Shown here in pieces: positions 1 through 13,306 of a stretch of 64,000 nt of DNA. Source of the stretch: Brevipalpus yothersi (Eukaryota; Arthropoda; Arachnida; Trombidiformes; Tenuipalpidae); the NCBI GenBank assembly GCA_003956705.1, contig QZCP01000194.1, positions 1 through 64,000 on the forward strand, written 5' to 3'. How positions within the stretch are numbered: the first letter of the stretch is position 1; each line of letters starts with the position of its first letter. The notes beneath the pieces were generated by a model, which worked only from the letters and a program-made list of their open reading frames with translations, was not told the DNA's origin and did not search any database. Both the position numbers and the translations under genes were made by a program.

Positions 1-80
<80 letters not shown>
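1..80. repeat. (GA)40 microsatellite
   Basis: This is an uninterrupted GA dinucleotide tract running from the first base of the window, so its true length is unknown. It is the first of about a dozen GA/TC tracts in the window. Confidence 0.98.
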
Positions 81-82
<2 letters not shown>

Positions 83-538
83 ATCCACGCAGGCTGAATT
101 GAATTGCGTGGAAATCGTTGGACAGATCAATAGAGGCGAGAGCTCATAGCTAACTTGTGATAAGGGGAGTATGGGGAGGATGAAGCCTGAGCAGAAAGCG
201 GAGAGAGGGTCCTAGGAGCTTTTCATCTGCTTCCTTTTCCTCCTAAACGCGCGCCAGACGCGTGGACCGGGACGGGGTCAGCTTGAAGCAGGCCAGAGAA
301 ACAATAACGACAGCTTGGACTCTTTTTCTGATCTCACCCACCACTCGCCGATTTACTATTCACCATGAGAACACGGCCCGGAGGATAAGAGAGCCACAAC
401 GGTGAACGTGTCTGTCTGTATGCAAGAGAGGGGAACAGAGAAACACACAGAGAATCGAAAAGCATCCAAGCTGTCGTTATTGTTCATGGGCCAGCACGCG
501 TCTCGTGCCATTCAGCCTCCGATCCACGCAGCCTCTTG

Positions 539-540
<2 letters not shown>

Positions 541-574
<34 letters not shown>
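541..574. repeat. (CT)n microsatellite
   Basis: A CT tract of about 34 bases in noncoding DNA. It creates spurious Leu/Ser-rich open frames. Confidence 0.95.
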
Positions 575-582
<8 letters not shown>

Positions 583-699
583 TCCTTCCTATGGACCATT
601 CGTGATCTGTTTTCCCTCTTCATCCGTTATATTCTATGCTCACTTATTCGATTTTTTTATTCTGTCCCTCTCTGTATCTCTCTCTCGCGCGCAATCGAG

Positions 700-701
<2 letters not shown>

Positions 702-754
<53 letters not shown>
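702..754. repeat. (TC)n microsatellite
   Basis: A TC tract of about 53 bases, interrupted only near its end, in the same noncoding region as the preceding CT tract. Confidence 0.95.
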
Positions 755-762
<8 letters not shown>

Positions 763-1284
763 GACGTTCTATCAACTACGCCACTGGCCTAACATTTTGG
801 CCATTCGACATTGAAATGTCTTGGTGTTCGGATGTTTTTCCATTTCTCTCTCTATGTGCCTGATTTATCATGATAGAACAGTTATTTCTTGATATCTATG
901 TGTTCTCCGAGTCATCATCTGGGTACCATTTACAAGATCATCCATTCAATGGAATCCAAATCTTCCTCCTCAAGTGAATCAATCGATCGATTCATGGCTG
1001 CTCACAGCTCCATGTTACTCATTGTTCTTAGTCCTATTTTTTCTTCTACTCTTCACAGCCACCTACTATCATTGACCCTACTCTCCGTATTCACTTGTGA
1101 GCCTTGATGTATCTCTCAATATCATAAGGCACGCGGTGAATGCCAAGAGTTCAGGCGTTTCGATCTTCCTCTACTTCCTCTGAATCTACCAGAAAAAGAG
1201 CGAGAGAGAATAAAATCAAGGTGAAATCTCACCTCTCTGGTGGCTGACTCTCATCGATTCTCTCTCTTTCATCTCACCTCTTCT

Positions 1285-1317
<33 letters not shown>

Positions 1318-3009
1318 ACAGCCAATCCTGAGCAGTCAAATAGTAACCATAGACTTAGGTTCTAATTGATCTATCCTAAGTCTTTTCTAATTGATTGTCA
1401 CCTCATCCTTTTCTTTCCTATTATCACAGTCAACTTGAACATATACCTTTCACACGATTCCTTATTTTCGCTTGATCATGGTTTGAAGTGAGATTTTGCT
1501 CTATAGACAGATCTTCTCTCAGACGGATGTCGAGTTCTATGCTATTGAAGTGCTCTTTGTCCGAATATTCGAATGTTCTAATTCACTCCAGCTCCATCTG
1601 GTAGGTATGCCATATTCGATTCAATAATTCGATTTGAATTTAATTCAAATTCGGATCAAGTATTTTCCAATTCTCAATTTTATACAGCCTGATGGGACGT
1701 GAGCTTAGTCCATTTTCATAAATTTCAATACCGTCTTCACAGATAAGCATATTGGAACGAATGTCTCTATTTCTTCTAGTGAACAGTGTTATTTACAACG
1801 CTTGTTTACCACACTTTCCATACTTCTCAAATAAAGAAAATAATTGTTGTAATCGGAGCGAGGTGAAGCCGAGCGACTAAGGGATGCAAATTTGCAAATA
1901 TTGTCTGCAGAATAGCTCAAAAACGGCTGATTTGATTTTAATGAAAATTTGTGTCCTTGCTCAACCTTTTACGGAGATGAACTGATCAAATTTTCAGCTT
2001 GATAGTGTCAGTTTTTCAGGAGATATATGGAATAAACTTAAAATAAGACCGTTGATTTTTCTCGAAAATTTGATGATCGATAAAGTTTTCCAAGCATCAG
2101 CCATCAAGTACAATGTTAAGCGTCAACATTACCGATACTTTAGATCTGATGATTAATTATTCTCTATTTTATGAGCAATCAAAGTTACCACGCTTCATTC
2201 ATGTGAGCTATCTTTTGGATGAGCTTGGAGAACCGAAAAGGCTAGCTCTGTCTCACCTCGATGAGTAGAGAGCTTAGCATTGAATGAATTTGTACCTCTT
2301 CTTTAATCGCTATTTGATATCTCTAATGTAAATTGATTGTTGAAATTGAATTTTCCCTAGATCGGACACAACTACAACTAATTCAATTCATCTCGTGGTA
2401 CGCCCAGTTAATAAAGAAGACTGATGGATCAGTCTCACGATCTGTACTCAAAATTTTAGTGTATGTCTCAATTCTAGTTTGAATGATTGAAAACGGTTTC
2501 TCGATGGAAACGGAAAAGAGGTATGTTTCTATGAGAATCTCAAAACTTAAAAAGTCTCGAAGTGATGTGTTGTAAAATAAATGCGTAAAAAATTTTGTAG
2601 TCGCACAAGCAAGTGATCAAAAAAAAGATCTTACAATTTTCCAGCATAATCTCACCTCTAATTCAATCTGGTGATGAGCTGTGATTGTAGCCGTTGGCAT
2701 ATTCATCTATATCGATTGTACTGATCTGTTTATGGATAAAATAAAATTGAATGTTGAGCCTCTTATTCTTTGTCCTAAAGATGGAATAAATTAATAATCT
2801 TGCATCGGAACTGAAATATCTAGCTTGACCAGAGTTTCCTCATATCACAGGTGATCATAGATGGCCAGATTATAATCTGAGTCTCAGATTCTGAGATTGA
2901 AAAAATTGTATCCTAACTTCATCACACCTCTCTATCCTCTATCCAAAACATCGTTGATGATTGATGATTGAAATATCAATCCAATGCTCAATTCTATCAT
3001 TACAAGAAA

Positions 3010-3110
3010 ATTGTTGGCCCACCATGTAAGCATCCAAAATTTTGGCGATTTCAAAAAGTTCTTGTCAAGAACTTTTAATGCGATTAGTTGGCAAAATTTT
3101 TTGAGCGGCA
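3010..3110. repeat. Imperfect inverted repeat with perfect core
   Basis: The core at 3054-3076 has two perfectly complementary 11-base arms around a single T. Complementarity continues imperfectly outward, with GCCAAAATTTT-like segments on both sides, so the whole structure spans about 100 bases. It could be a hairpin, a decayed small inverted-repeat element, or a chance feature of AT-rich DNA. The loop is too tight for an ordinary microRNA precursor. Confidence 0.6.
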
Positions 3111-3574
3111 GTATAATGCTTCCATCTAGTGATACAGGTACATATAGCAACACAAACAAGCTTTGAAGTGAAGCTTTTTTGCGGAAAGTGTTTGACAGCC
3201 GATTGTAATTATTATATTTCATCTGTATTCATATTCATTTTGATTGTGTTTTATTGATTGTATTTTGTGTTCATTTTATCCATTTTCCATCTGTATTGAT
3301 GACGAAAATGGTGAAAATGTGTACCAGTAGCATCAATTATATGCATTATTGTCTCAGTGATTTTGATTACTTAAAATCATCTGAATGTTTTCCAAGTGAC
3401 ATACCATTAGCAAGCTATTCTCATCGAATCATTAGAGCATCTTTTTAATGATAATACAAGAAGCTACATGATATAATATAATATATATATATTGTTTGTG
3501 CATTTTAATGTGAATAATATAGTAAATATATATATAATTTACTCTCACATTCGTCAAGTAATCATTCCAAACAG

Positions 3575-6500
3575 ATGCCCGATAATACAATGTGGAGCAT
3601 GATGTGTGATGTCATGCCTACCATCTCAGAGGATTCTCTTCCTCAGCGGCATTATACCGGTGAAGAGGCCAATTTTGAGAGAATTATGATCACTATTCTA
3701 GATGAACGTGATAGACAAAATGATCAGATTCGTCTACTTCAAGAGAAATTGCAAGAGATCACCGGTAAACTCAATGATGCCGAAAAAGAGAAGGAATCTC
3801 TCACCAAACAGCTGAATGCAAATCTTCCCCAGGTATTTGATACTCAACACAACTGTCTATCTTTCTCTCTTTTACTGATTGATTTTCATTTTATTAGGAA
3901 TTCGCAAGCTTAACTAGGGAATTAAATCAAGCTCGAGAGCAGCTTGAGGAGAAGAACGAAGAGATCACAGAACTCAAGGCTGAAAGAAATAATACCAGAG
4001 TAAGATTAAATTGTTAAACAATCAAATTATTATTATTCGTATATTCAGTCTTTGTTAATTTTTTTCAATAATTCTTATCATTTTATCCTGAATTTTCTCC
4101 AATTCTCAGTTGCTATTGGAGCATTTGGAATGTTTAGTCTCAAGACATGAACGGTCTCTTCGTATGACTGTTGTGAAGAGACAAGCTCAATCTCCAAGTG
4201 GTGTTTCATCTGAACATGAAGTTCTCAAAGCCCTCAAATCTCTCTTCGAACATCACAAAGCACTAGATGAAAAGATAAGAAAAAAATTGGAAGCATCTGT
4301 GGAACGAATTAATCAACTAGAAGAGGAGCTTGCCAAATCTCATGATGAGATAAATCAATTGAAAAGTGATAAAAGTGGCTTCAATGAAAAGAAAAGAGAA
4401 GTGATCTCAAATGGACCATTAGCCAGTGAAAGTGAAATTCTCAAACAAAATAAGTCTCTCCCAGATGAAAGTGAAATTAATGAGATGAAAAGTTTGCTTG
4501 AAAAGCAATCTAGTGAACTCTTAGCATCTCGCACCAGAATGAATGAGTTGAATAATAAGTTAAAAGAACTCGAAGAGTCGCTCAAAGCCTCTGATCAACA
4601 GCGTTTCATGATCAAAGAGGAAAATTTGAAACTCTGTGAAACCCTCAACGAAAATAATGCTCAGCGTGAAGATCAAGAAGAGCGAATAGCAACTTTAGAA
4701 AAGCGTTATCTCATCGCTCAAAGAGAATCTACTTCCCTTCACGATCTGAATGAAAAATTAGAACATGAACTAGCTAACAAAGAAGCACAACTCAAACTAG
4801 CTGAAGAGAGAATAAATACCTTAAATGAACGTCTTGAGATGGCCGAACAGAAACTTTCTCAACTAGAGTTCAACAAAAAGCAAGAAGCATTCATTCAAGA
4901 GGCCAAAGAAGAGGATGGGTAAGTTTTGAAATGTCTTTTGAAATGAAAATTTTAACTAATTCTGATTCATTCATCACTAGAAGCAAAACTGATTCTGAGG
5001 ATCAGCTAACTGTTGAAGAGAAAATAGCTAGACTACAACAACAGGTTGAAGACCGGTCAAATGAGCTACAAAGATCTCGACAGAGAGAGAAAATGAACGA
5101 CGAATACAACCAGAAATTATCAGCAACAGTGGATAAATTGCTCGCTGAATCCAATGAGAGGCTTCAGCATCATTTGAAAGAGCGAATCACAGCCCTAGAA
5201 GAGAAAAGCAATCTTCAACAAGAGCTTGAACGAACTCGACGCCTTTTGGATGAAACTCAAACTGAGAAAGAAAAGACCTTACAAGATCTTGTAAAAATTC
5301 GTTCAGAAATGGAATCTATGCGCCAAGATGTGCAAAATTACAGAGCTGAGTCTCTTCAGGTATGTTTCTACCTCTTCACTCCTCTGAAATCCAGTCCAAG
5401 TCTTCCCCAATAACTCGTAGGTTGATATTATTAATATTATATATATTTTTTTTAAGGCGGCCGTATCTGCAGCAATATCTAAAACATCTCGCAACCTGAC
5501 AGAGAATTTCAATGATTCTGAATGGAATCGGGTTGAGCATCGTCCTACTAGTGATATTGCACCTTCCTTTGAACCTTCGGACACTGATGCTAGTCAAGCT
5601 GATGATCATGAAAACAATAGTTTACTTGAGCACGAAGAGAACATTCTCTTATCACCCTCTGCAGGTGAGTCTATTTTCCTCTCAATGTCACAATTTATCA
5701 GCTCATTTTATCTCTTTCTTAGATGCTCAAGCCTTAGCAATGATGTTACAGGAGCAATTAAATGTGATAAATAATGAAATTAGATTGATCCAAGAAGAGA
5801 AAGAAAATACAGAACAGAGAGCTCAAGAACTTGGGTCACAATTGAGTTCATTGGACTCATCGATGAGCCTTCTTTCTAGAGAACCTCCTCATTTACCTGG
5901 TGTCTCTCCAGCTCCGAGTGATCGTTCGACACCTGAATCTTCTAGGATAAGTCCATCGATAGACTATCTAGAAACATTCCACCATTCCGTAAGTCTCCTC
6001 CCAACCGCCATTCTGAACTTATTTCATGACTCATCGCTATCCTCAGGGTTTGGGTGTCATACCTGGCAGCTCAAATGCAGTCTACTCACAATATTCCCCT
6101 GCGACCAGTCAGCAATCAGAGAGTCTGGTTAACAACCCACATGTAAGTTGAATATCAATTTTACATCGAAAACTAGAAAATCTGAAGCTATCAGACCAAA
6201 AATCTTGATCAGTTAGTTTTCATGAGTGCGCCAATTTCTATCAGAATCAAATCTCTTTTCAAGTTTCTAAGATTCACATCTTGCAGTCGCCAGTCGACTT
6301 CATTTTGCTCTTTGGAAAACTTTTTCTAATCTTGTTGATTATTTATTCCTAGCAGGACAAGAATGCTCACTTTGGTAATTCATCTACTTCTTTTGCTCTC
6401 GGCTCTCGGCTCCAAAATGAGACAAAAACAGATATTAAAGGCCTTCATCCTCTTGGCGCCAATATTCCTCCTGATGTTCTACCCAGGTAATTGCCTCACA

Positions 6501-8163
6501 AATTATAATAGATTGGTGTGAAAAATGTTCCAAAGAATGTTTCAAAATTGATTTCTCTCATTTCAGAACCAACTCTAGTCCCATGAATGCCAATATGAAT
6601 GAGTTTGAACAATACCATGTTACTACACCATGTTCAACAACATCCTCCATGGAATATCTCAATAGACGATTGGAGGCAGCTAATTTCTATGATCAACAGT
6701 TTAATCCTCAATCTCCAATGTCACAGTATCCCTATTTTGTATCGTCACCAATTCCTCAGCATAAAAAGAAAGGAATTAAGTCGTCACTGGTCAGTAGATT
6801 CTTCAGCAGTTCCAAACGAGATAAGTTAAAGTATCAGCCTCAATTCTACATGGGTAATTTTCCGGTGGATTCAAGTCAATATTTATCCATGTTGGAAATC
6901 AATAACCCTCGTAACATTTCCTCGCCCAGTGAAATGAGTAATTCTCCAAGTATAGTTGGCTCAAAAGATTATGACCGCCGAACTAAGAAAAAACATGAAC
7001 TTTTAGCGGAATCTCTAAAAGCTGGCACGCCTTTTGCTCTGTGGAATGGACCAACTATTGTTGCATGGCTAGAGGTAAGAAATTTCATCTCCTCAAATTT
7101 TCTCGAATTGATTCAATTTTTTATCTCATCTTAGCTCTGGGTTGGAATGCCTGCCTGGTATGTGGCTGCATGCAGAGCCAATGTCAAATCTGGAGCAATT
7201 ATGTCCGCTCTATCGGACACCGAGATTCAACGCGAGATTGGTATAAGTAATCCTCTTCATCGTCTCAAGCTTCGACTTGCCATCCAGGAAATGGTCGCTC
7301 TCACATCACCTTCTGCACCAAAAAGTATAAACACAAGTTTAGCTCTAGGAGAAATGAATCACGAATGGATCGGCAATGAATGGTAAACTAAAAATTGCTC
7401 TATAGATTTTTACTAATAGATTCTTCTCCATTTGAATTAGGTTGCCGTCACTCGGACTTCCTCAGTATCGATCCTATTTTATGGAATGTTTGGTTGACGC
7501 AAGAATGCTCGAGCATTTAACGAAGAAAGATCTCAGGATGCATCTCAAAATTCTCGACGCTTTTCATCGGACTAGTTTACAGTATGGAATCAATTGCCTG
7601 AGGAGGCTCAACTATGACAAGCGTGCTCTTGAAGATCGCCGACGAAATGCTGAAAACGATAACATAGGTAAGCCTTTCGTTTTTACTCTATGAGTAGAAT
7701 AATTCATATTTTATTGCCTCTATTGAAACAATCCAACTTTAGATGTTCTTGTCTGGTCTAATGAGAGGGTGATCAAATGGGTCAACAGTTTTGATCTCAA
7801 AGAGTATTCTAGTAATCTAGTAGGCTCTGGGGTTCACGGAGCTCTCATAGCATTGGATGAAGGTTTTGATGCTTCTCAGATGGCCTTATTCTTGCAAATT
7901 CCAACTCAAAATGTACAGGTATGTGTACACTTTTCATCCATTTGGTATCATTCTGTTTAATACTTGACTCTTTCTTTCCAGGCTAGACGCATATTAGATC
8001 ATGAGTTCAACGAGCTTTTGACAAGAGGAACTGACCGAAGATCAAATAGAGTAAGTACATCTTCTCCAATTTCTAAGAGTTTTTCTAATTTTTCTTATTT
8101 CTACAGGCTATGGAAGAAACAAGTTCAAATGCATCTGATAAAAGTAGAGACAGATTGGTTTGA
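3575..8163 (+). CDS. PPFIA: Liprin-alpha (PPFIA/SYD-2 family) synaptic scaffold
   Basis: Liprin-alpha organises presynaptic active zones and binds LAR-type receptor phosphatases. The model has 14 exons: 3575-3832, 3898-3999, 4110-4918, 4981-5359, 5457-5664, 5723-5988, 6047-6142, 6353-6486, 6567-7074, 7135-7382, 7441-7667, 7743-7918, 7982-8050 and 8107-8163, all in frame, giving about 1178 residues. Family hallmarks are MMCDVMPTISED at the N-terminus, LLLEHLECLVSRHERSLRM, a long coiled coil to about residue 510, the MMLQEQL segment, KKKGIKSSL, and three SAM domains at about residues 910-975, 1000-1060 and 1090-1155. The start follows Drosophila-like proteins with a short extension, and an acceptor-like CAG directly precedes it. 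The C-terminus is odd: it ends in DKSRDRLV, without the FRRAPSW segment and VRTYSC tail of other liprins. Confidence 0.96.
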
Positions 8164-9249
8164 GGCCTGATTCCATTAAAAATTCAGTAATTGTGTACAT
8201 TGTTTTGAATTCATTCCTCGCCTGGCTTAAGCTAGCGTATTTTACTGCCAATAAATTGATCTGTCTAGCTTCAGAAGCTGTGATTTGTGTTGCTCGATTA
8301 AACTATACAAAGTCTCACATTCACTATTGATTATTTTCTTTACTCTCGGAGCCTTTTATGATAATTTGGACGAACACTTCCGACTCCCAAAATTTTTATT
8401 TCCCAAAAATATGATCAGTTGACACAAATCTATACAATGAGCATTCGTCTCTGTTTTTCTCGACGAACTTCATTTCATTTCAGATTTTGCATGGTATGAT
8501 CATCTCAACTTGTCTCCTACATCTCCTTGTGTAAGATGTTGAAAGCATTGAGCAAATCATCTCATCTTACTAAGCAATTCTTGGAAAATTCCTCCCCCAA
8601 TCGATGGAATTGTCGCCTCTTATCGAAGCGTAGTGGGTTAAGAGGCGGATTTTCTCGAAAAATTGTCTCGTCTTAGTGATCTATTTGGAACAGAGGAAAT
8701 GATTCGATAGAAAAGAGTGCTGGTTTGATCAAGACCCATTCAAAATGATGTGAGGAAATTTCTTCTCAATAGCGTTATTAGAAATATTCCCTGTCGTAAG
8801 AACCACTAAATCTCATGATCATTTGAAAGATGCATTCTATGAATTTTTTCTTAGTTTACACAATTAGTAAAAAGGTGTTGGAAATGAAATGAAAAAAGTG
8901 TGAAGCATGTCTGAATTCTTGCCAGAATCTTTCCAGGGCTCTCGCTTGAGCCGCCATCCAGAAATCGATTCAGCCTTTAACATATCGATCGGAGTGAGAA
9001 TTTTTTCCGGGATCATGTAACATCCTTGCCAATGGCGTATCAAGATTCTGATGAGAATTGTTGAGCTGTTCGATCCCTTTCAAGAGCTTTCATCCATGAT
9101 GTGATAAACGTCCGAAATTGATCAGACATTATCAGATCAATGGGTGGAAGCCCATGATTGATCCAAGGGTGGATATTACCATAAGTTTATCAATTATTTG
9201 CATTGGGCTTAATTTTGAGAGAATAAAAGCTGTTTGATTCTCATCAAAA
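8164..9249. other. Intergenic, liprin to LRP11-like gene
   Basis: Apart from the liprin 3' untranslated region and the upstream region of the next gene, I see no feature. No coding frame resembles a known family. Confidence 0.6.
8250..8255 (+). promoter_or_regulatory. Poly(A) signal for liprin-alpha
   Basis: An AATAAA hexamer 87 bases after the modelled liprin stop supports a transcript end close to the short C-terminal exon. Confidence 0.6.
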
Positions 9250-11951
9250 ATGATTTGCTCGTCCATTTGCAAAAAAATGAGCTGCAACATTGTTATTTGG
9301 TTAAGTTTACTCAAAGTGTTACTATTATTGTGTGGTTGTGTAGCATCCACCACATGTGATAATCGATCTCCATCATCGAGATGTTATTCTAAAAGTGATC
9401 TCATTCTTAATTCATTTTCTATCAAGACAAATACCATCACTCGGACATCAGAATCTCTGGGTGCTGGTGCCAAGTATCTTATGGAAGCAGATAAATCTTC
9501 CAATGAACAGTGTATTCTTTGGTGTTGGGAGAATAGAAATTGCACTCTAGCTGTTTACGAGGAAAGAGTAAGTTCATTTGAATTATTTCAAAATTCTTGA
9601 ATTTTTCTCATGATGCATATCACCTTGATCATTCTCTAGAGTCAAGGTAGTTGCTATCTTTTTGATTGTGGCCCACCAGAACAGATGAGATGTAAATTCA
9701 CAAGTCACGATAACTATACCAGCTCAATTATTAAGTTCACTCGAGCCGATGATTCTCCGGATACAAATGATATCCGTAATCAAGTTAAGCATGAAAGTGA
9801 TCTGGTAAAATTACGTGCAAACTCTATTGGTTCCAAATCGTCTGAACTGATTGAGAGTATCAATAAGATAGGAGAAAAAAATTCTCAAAGTGGACAAAAT
9901 TCTATAACATCAACTACCTCAGGAAGTCTGATTCCTCCTCCTTCAGGACAAGGCACCATAACACCAACATCAGCAAGTACAAGCCAAAATGGTAAGCAGC
10001 TGATAGCTTGATTCCCATTCCCTTCAATTGCATTCAGTATGATTCTTAGATTTTGAATTAGTATTCCTCGAGTGCTATGTCTATGAAAAGTGAATTTCCT
10101 AATGAGAGTTCCATCCTCAGTATTTCCAATAATCTCAGACGTTCTTTCCTCGAAAAATTCTACGAAATAGTAAGCCTGAAAATAGAATAGCCTTGAGATC
10201 ATCTCCTCAAGACTGTTGTTCAGTTCCCTCTTCTCACACTTAGAATAGATTGATCCTCACGAAATTCGATCTGTTCATTGATCGAAGACACTTTCAACCC
10301 ATCTCAGAGAAGAGGAAATGTTCTGTCTCAAAGTGACACATTTTCTGGTGACAGAATAGCTTAGATAGCTTTTGTGAATATGCATGTACTATCACTTTAG
10401 AGAGAATAGAATAATCGATCAGAGAGAATCGAATTGATTATTTTTCATCGTTTTTCCACTCTAGCCTGCAAAAGACATCAATTCAAGTGTCGAAATTCCA
10501 GCGATTGTATCGCTATTTACAATGTTTGCGATGGAATAGCTCAGTGTTCCGATGGCAGTGATGAGGATGCCAGCTTGAATTGTCCAAATTCTAACGGTTA
10601 TCCTAGAATAGATTCACAATCAACAGAACAGCAGCAATCGAGGTCAGCTTCAAAAATGGTGGCCAATTCAGCATCCAATCGGCATGAGCAATCAATGGCG
10701 AGGGGTGGAAGTCTGATGTATGGACAAGCCAATTCACCGAATGAAATTTCGCGAAACAGTGAAGAAAATATCATCACTCGTTCTGGTCATGAAAATGATC
10801 ACTACAATGGACCCAAGAAAGTACCTCAACTAATGTATAATTACGCCAAAAGTCCTGATTCAAGTAAAATTCTGGTTGATCAGATTAAAGATATTGGCTA
10901 TGGAAATAAGCAACCCTTGGAACCAAAATATTCCAACATTCCTGTGAATGATTTTGTCACAGCATCGCGAAATCAAATCAATAGTGGTGAAGCCAAGAAT
11001 CCCTACTATCCGACCAATCAATTCAGTGGAATTCCTGATGCTCCATTGAGTGGTGGACAAGCATTCGGAGATTCATACTATCAAACAGGCAAAGATTTTT
11101 ATCCACCTGTCCATAAGAGTCGAATTATTGGTGAAAATGATTATCTCAATTATCCATTGAGTTTACCGTCATCATATAATTTTCCATATCGTCAACGAAA
11201 CGATGATCAAAGACCAACCGTCATTGATCGTAGTGATGATATTATGGACTTTATTCGACGTCGAGTACCAGCAGAACCTACATTTGTCGGACCAGAACCA
11301 CCTCGTCAATTAGTTCAACCTGTCCAACAATCACCACCATCATTAACAGGTAACAACAACAACCTAATTTGGCAGCAACAAGGATCCAACGGTGGAGGTG
11401 TCAGTGGTGGTAATGTTCCTAGTTACCCATCTCGTATGGATGCCTATCAGAATGGTAACATGGAATCACCACTGATCAGAGGTAACAAAATTGAAGGTCC
11501 TGCAAGTAATGTAGAAAAAGAAGTGGAAACTCGAGTAACTGCCACCAATTTTGCGCCAACAGAGAGTCAAATTCAAATACGAAGAGCAAAAAATTCTCAG
11601 CATTCTAACGAAATGGTCACCAAACAGGACACAAGCAGCAAAACTGTCAATGGATCCCATCCACCATCGCCATCCTCATCTAAACAAGTGCGAAGTTTTG
11701 CTCGTTTAAATGCTGATAAATTGAGCCATAGTCTAAATACTCCAATTGCGATATCAAGTTTGAATATTAATGAGCCTGGTCGAGATACTAATAGTGCTGT
11801 CATTGCTTTGGCATTAAGCCTTGTGATTACCAGTATGCTGGTAGCATTAGCCATATATCGTATGAGATATATTCGACGGCGAATAGCTCGTAGGGGTCAC
11901 AAAAATTTGGCCCATGATGCGGATTATCTTGTGAATGGAATGTATCTATGA
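9250..11951 (+). CDS. LRP11-like type I membrane protein (MANEC + LDLa)
   Basis: Three exons (9250-9567, 9640-9991, 10465-11951) encode about 718 residues. There is a hydrophobic signal segment at about residues 13-33 and a cysteine-rich MANEC-like domain to about residue 150. One LDL-receptor class A repeat starts near residue 225, with six cysteines and the acidic CSDGSDED calcium-site motif. A long Ser/Asn/Pro-rich stalk follows, then a single membrane helix at about 667-689 with a basic stop-transfer run, and a short tail ending DADYLVNGMYL. MANEC plus LDLa plus one membrane helix is the LRP11 arrangement, but I see no PKD domain. The role in the cell is not known from sequence. ATG 9286 is an alternative start. 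Intron 2 is 473 bases, and its retention would give a secreted, membrane-free product. Confidence 0.85.
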
Positions 11952-12267
11952 ATGCTTTCTATATTTCATTCTAGTCCATGTAAATCATCTTTCTCCCTCT
12001 CTCTCTCTTTCTCTTTTTCGCTTCTCATCAAAAAAAGATATTTCAATTTGGTAAAAAAATTATCATCATCTTTTCTAAATTATCATTAATTGCACTCTGT
12101 TGTGATCATTCTGGTCATGAATATTTATTATTAATATTATTATAGATCAATACTTACTCATTTACCTATATCCGATTATTGTTCATCTTCTCTATCTCTC
12201 TGTTGGAATGATTTAAATTGGAAGGGTTGCATTTTTCATTCAAGCTTTTGAGGAGTGCTTTCTCAGA

Positions 12268-12273
12268 AATAAA
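12268..12273 (+). promoter_or_regulatory. Candidate poly(A) signal, LRP11-like gene
   Basis: An AATAAA hexamer about 320 bases downstream of the stop codon of the MANEC/LDLa gene. Confidence 0.45.
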
Positions 12274-12748
12274 GTAGCTCTTTGGAGAGATAAGTTACAC
12301 AGGTATATATATAATGCTATCTGTAATCAACTGATGTATGATCTATGAAAGAACTTTGCTCGGATAAAAAGGAAATTTTTTTCATGTTAAAATAATCAAA
12401 TTGTGTCAACACTTGATTCTTTCGAATTCATTACAACACCATCAATATTATTCATTGGACATATCAATAGTTTACCACTGCCGACTGAGACTAAGGAGGT
12501 AGTCAACTAACGGTACTTTGGACATCATTTTCTGGTTCTTTGGATAAATAATTGACAATAAGAGGTAAGAGGTTGAGAGAGTCATCAAGTTTTTATGGAT
12601 CAGGTTTATTCACATCAATATATAGATTTTCTTTCGATTTGCTACAATCTGATGTGCTTCAAAACTGACATATATATTAATGAACTGGTCACTGCTGGAA
12701 ACTTAGTCTCACTCACATGTAAGGATTGATCTAGAGAAGAATCTTAGA

Positions 12749-12750
<2 letters not shown>

Positions 12751-12797
<47 letters not shown>
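12751..12797. repeat. (AG)n microsatellite
   Basis: An uninterrupted AG tract of about 47 bases in intergenic DNA. Confidence 0.97.
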
Positions 12798-12800
<3 letters not shown>

Positions 12801-13306
12801 AGAATATACTTATATTTATATATACTCAGAACGATTTCAAATTGTATGGACTCTCTTGTGAGTGACCTATAATATGAACATGATTCTCTCGACCTCTCTT
12901 GATTTGAGAAAATAGATAAATAAAATTCATGGAATGCGGTCAGGCAACAAGACACTTGACGATGATTTGGTTTGATTCATTTGCAATTGCTGTTTGTACC
13001 TGGAAACTTTTTGGTTGAATATATCTCCAGTTTTTTTGGAGAGAGATACCCTAAATGGATACCCCCTCATAACTGTCATTAGTTCATTAGATTCATTTTT
13101 GTGTGTGCGAAAAATTTCGGTGGACTTTCACCTGCTTCAAGTTATATATCATTAATTCACACTATAGTGATATCACAGTCTCTTTTAATTTATATATACA
13201 TCTATATTTATACTTTTTTCCCCCGATTAATCTTGTCTCCAACAGTTCAGTGAACTTTCTAGGATCAGGATAAAGGACAGACAAATTTTTCCAAAACTCC
13301 TATAGT

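Larger units (their letters stand above)
81..3574. other. Gene-poor region upstream of liprin-alpha
   Basis: No gene can be supported here. The short open frames are microsatellite read-through or overlap each other on both strands without family resemblance. The stretch holds two TC tracts, a CTT tract at about 1279-1313, a strong hairpin near 3010-3110 and an AT-rich segment at 3478-3540. It probably contains the promoter and 5' noncoding exon(s) of liprin-alpha, because an acceptor-like CAG directly precedes the liprin start codon. Confidence 0.6.
11952..13306. other. Intergenic with AG tract
   Basis: The stretch contains the 3' untranslated region of the LRP11-like gene, one AG microsatellite at 12751-12797 and AT-rich DNA ahead of the serine protease. 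No further gene is supported. Confidence 0.6.

Noticed and set aside
402..814. Leu/Ser-rich open frames at the left end
   Set aside because: They are translations of CT microsatellites in several frames and have no independent coding signal.
2932..3222. 96-codon minus-strand frame with an overlapping plus-strand frame
   Set aside because: Both arise from an AT-rich hairpin region. Neither resembles a family, and the two strands cannot both be coding.
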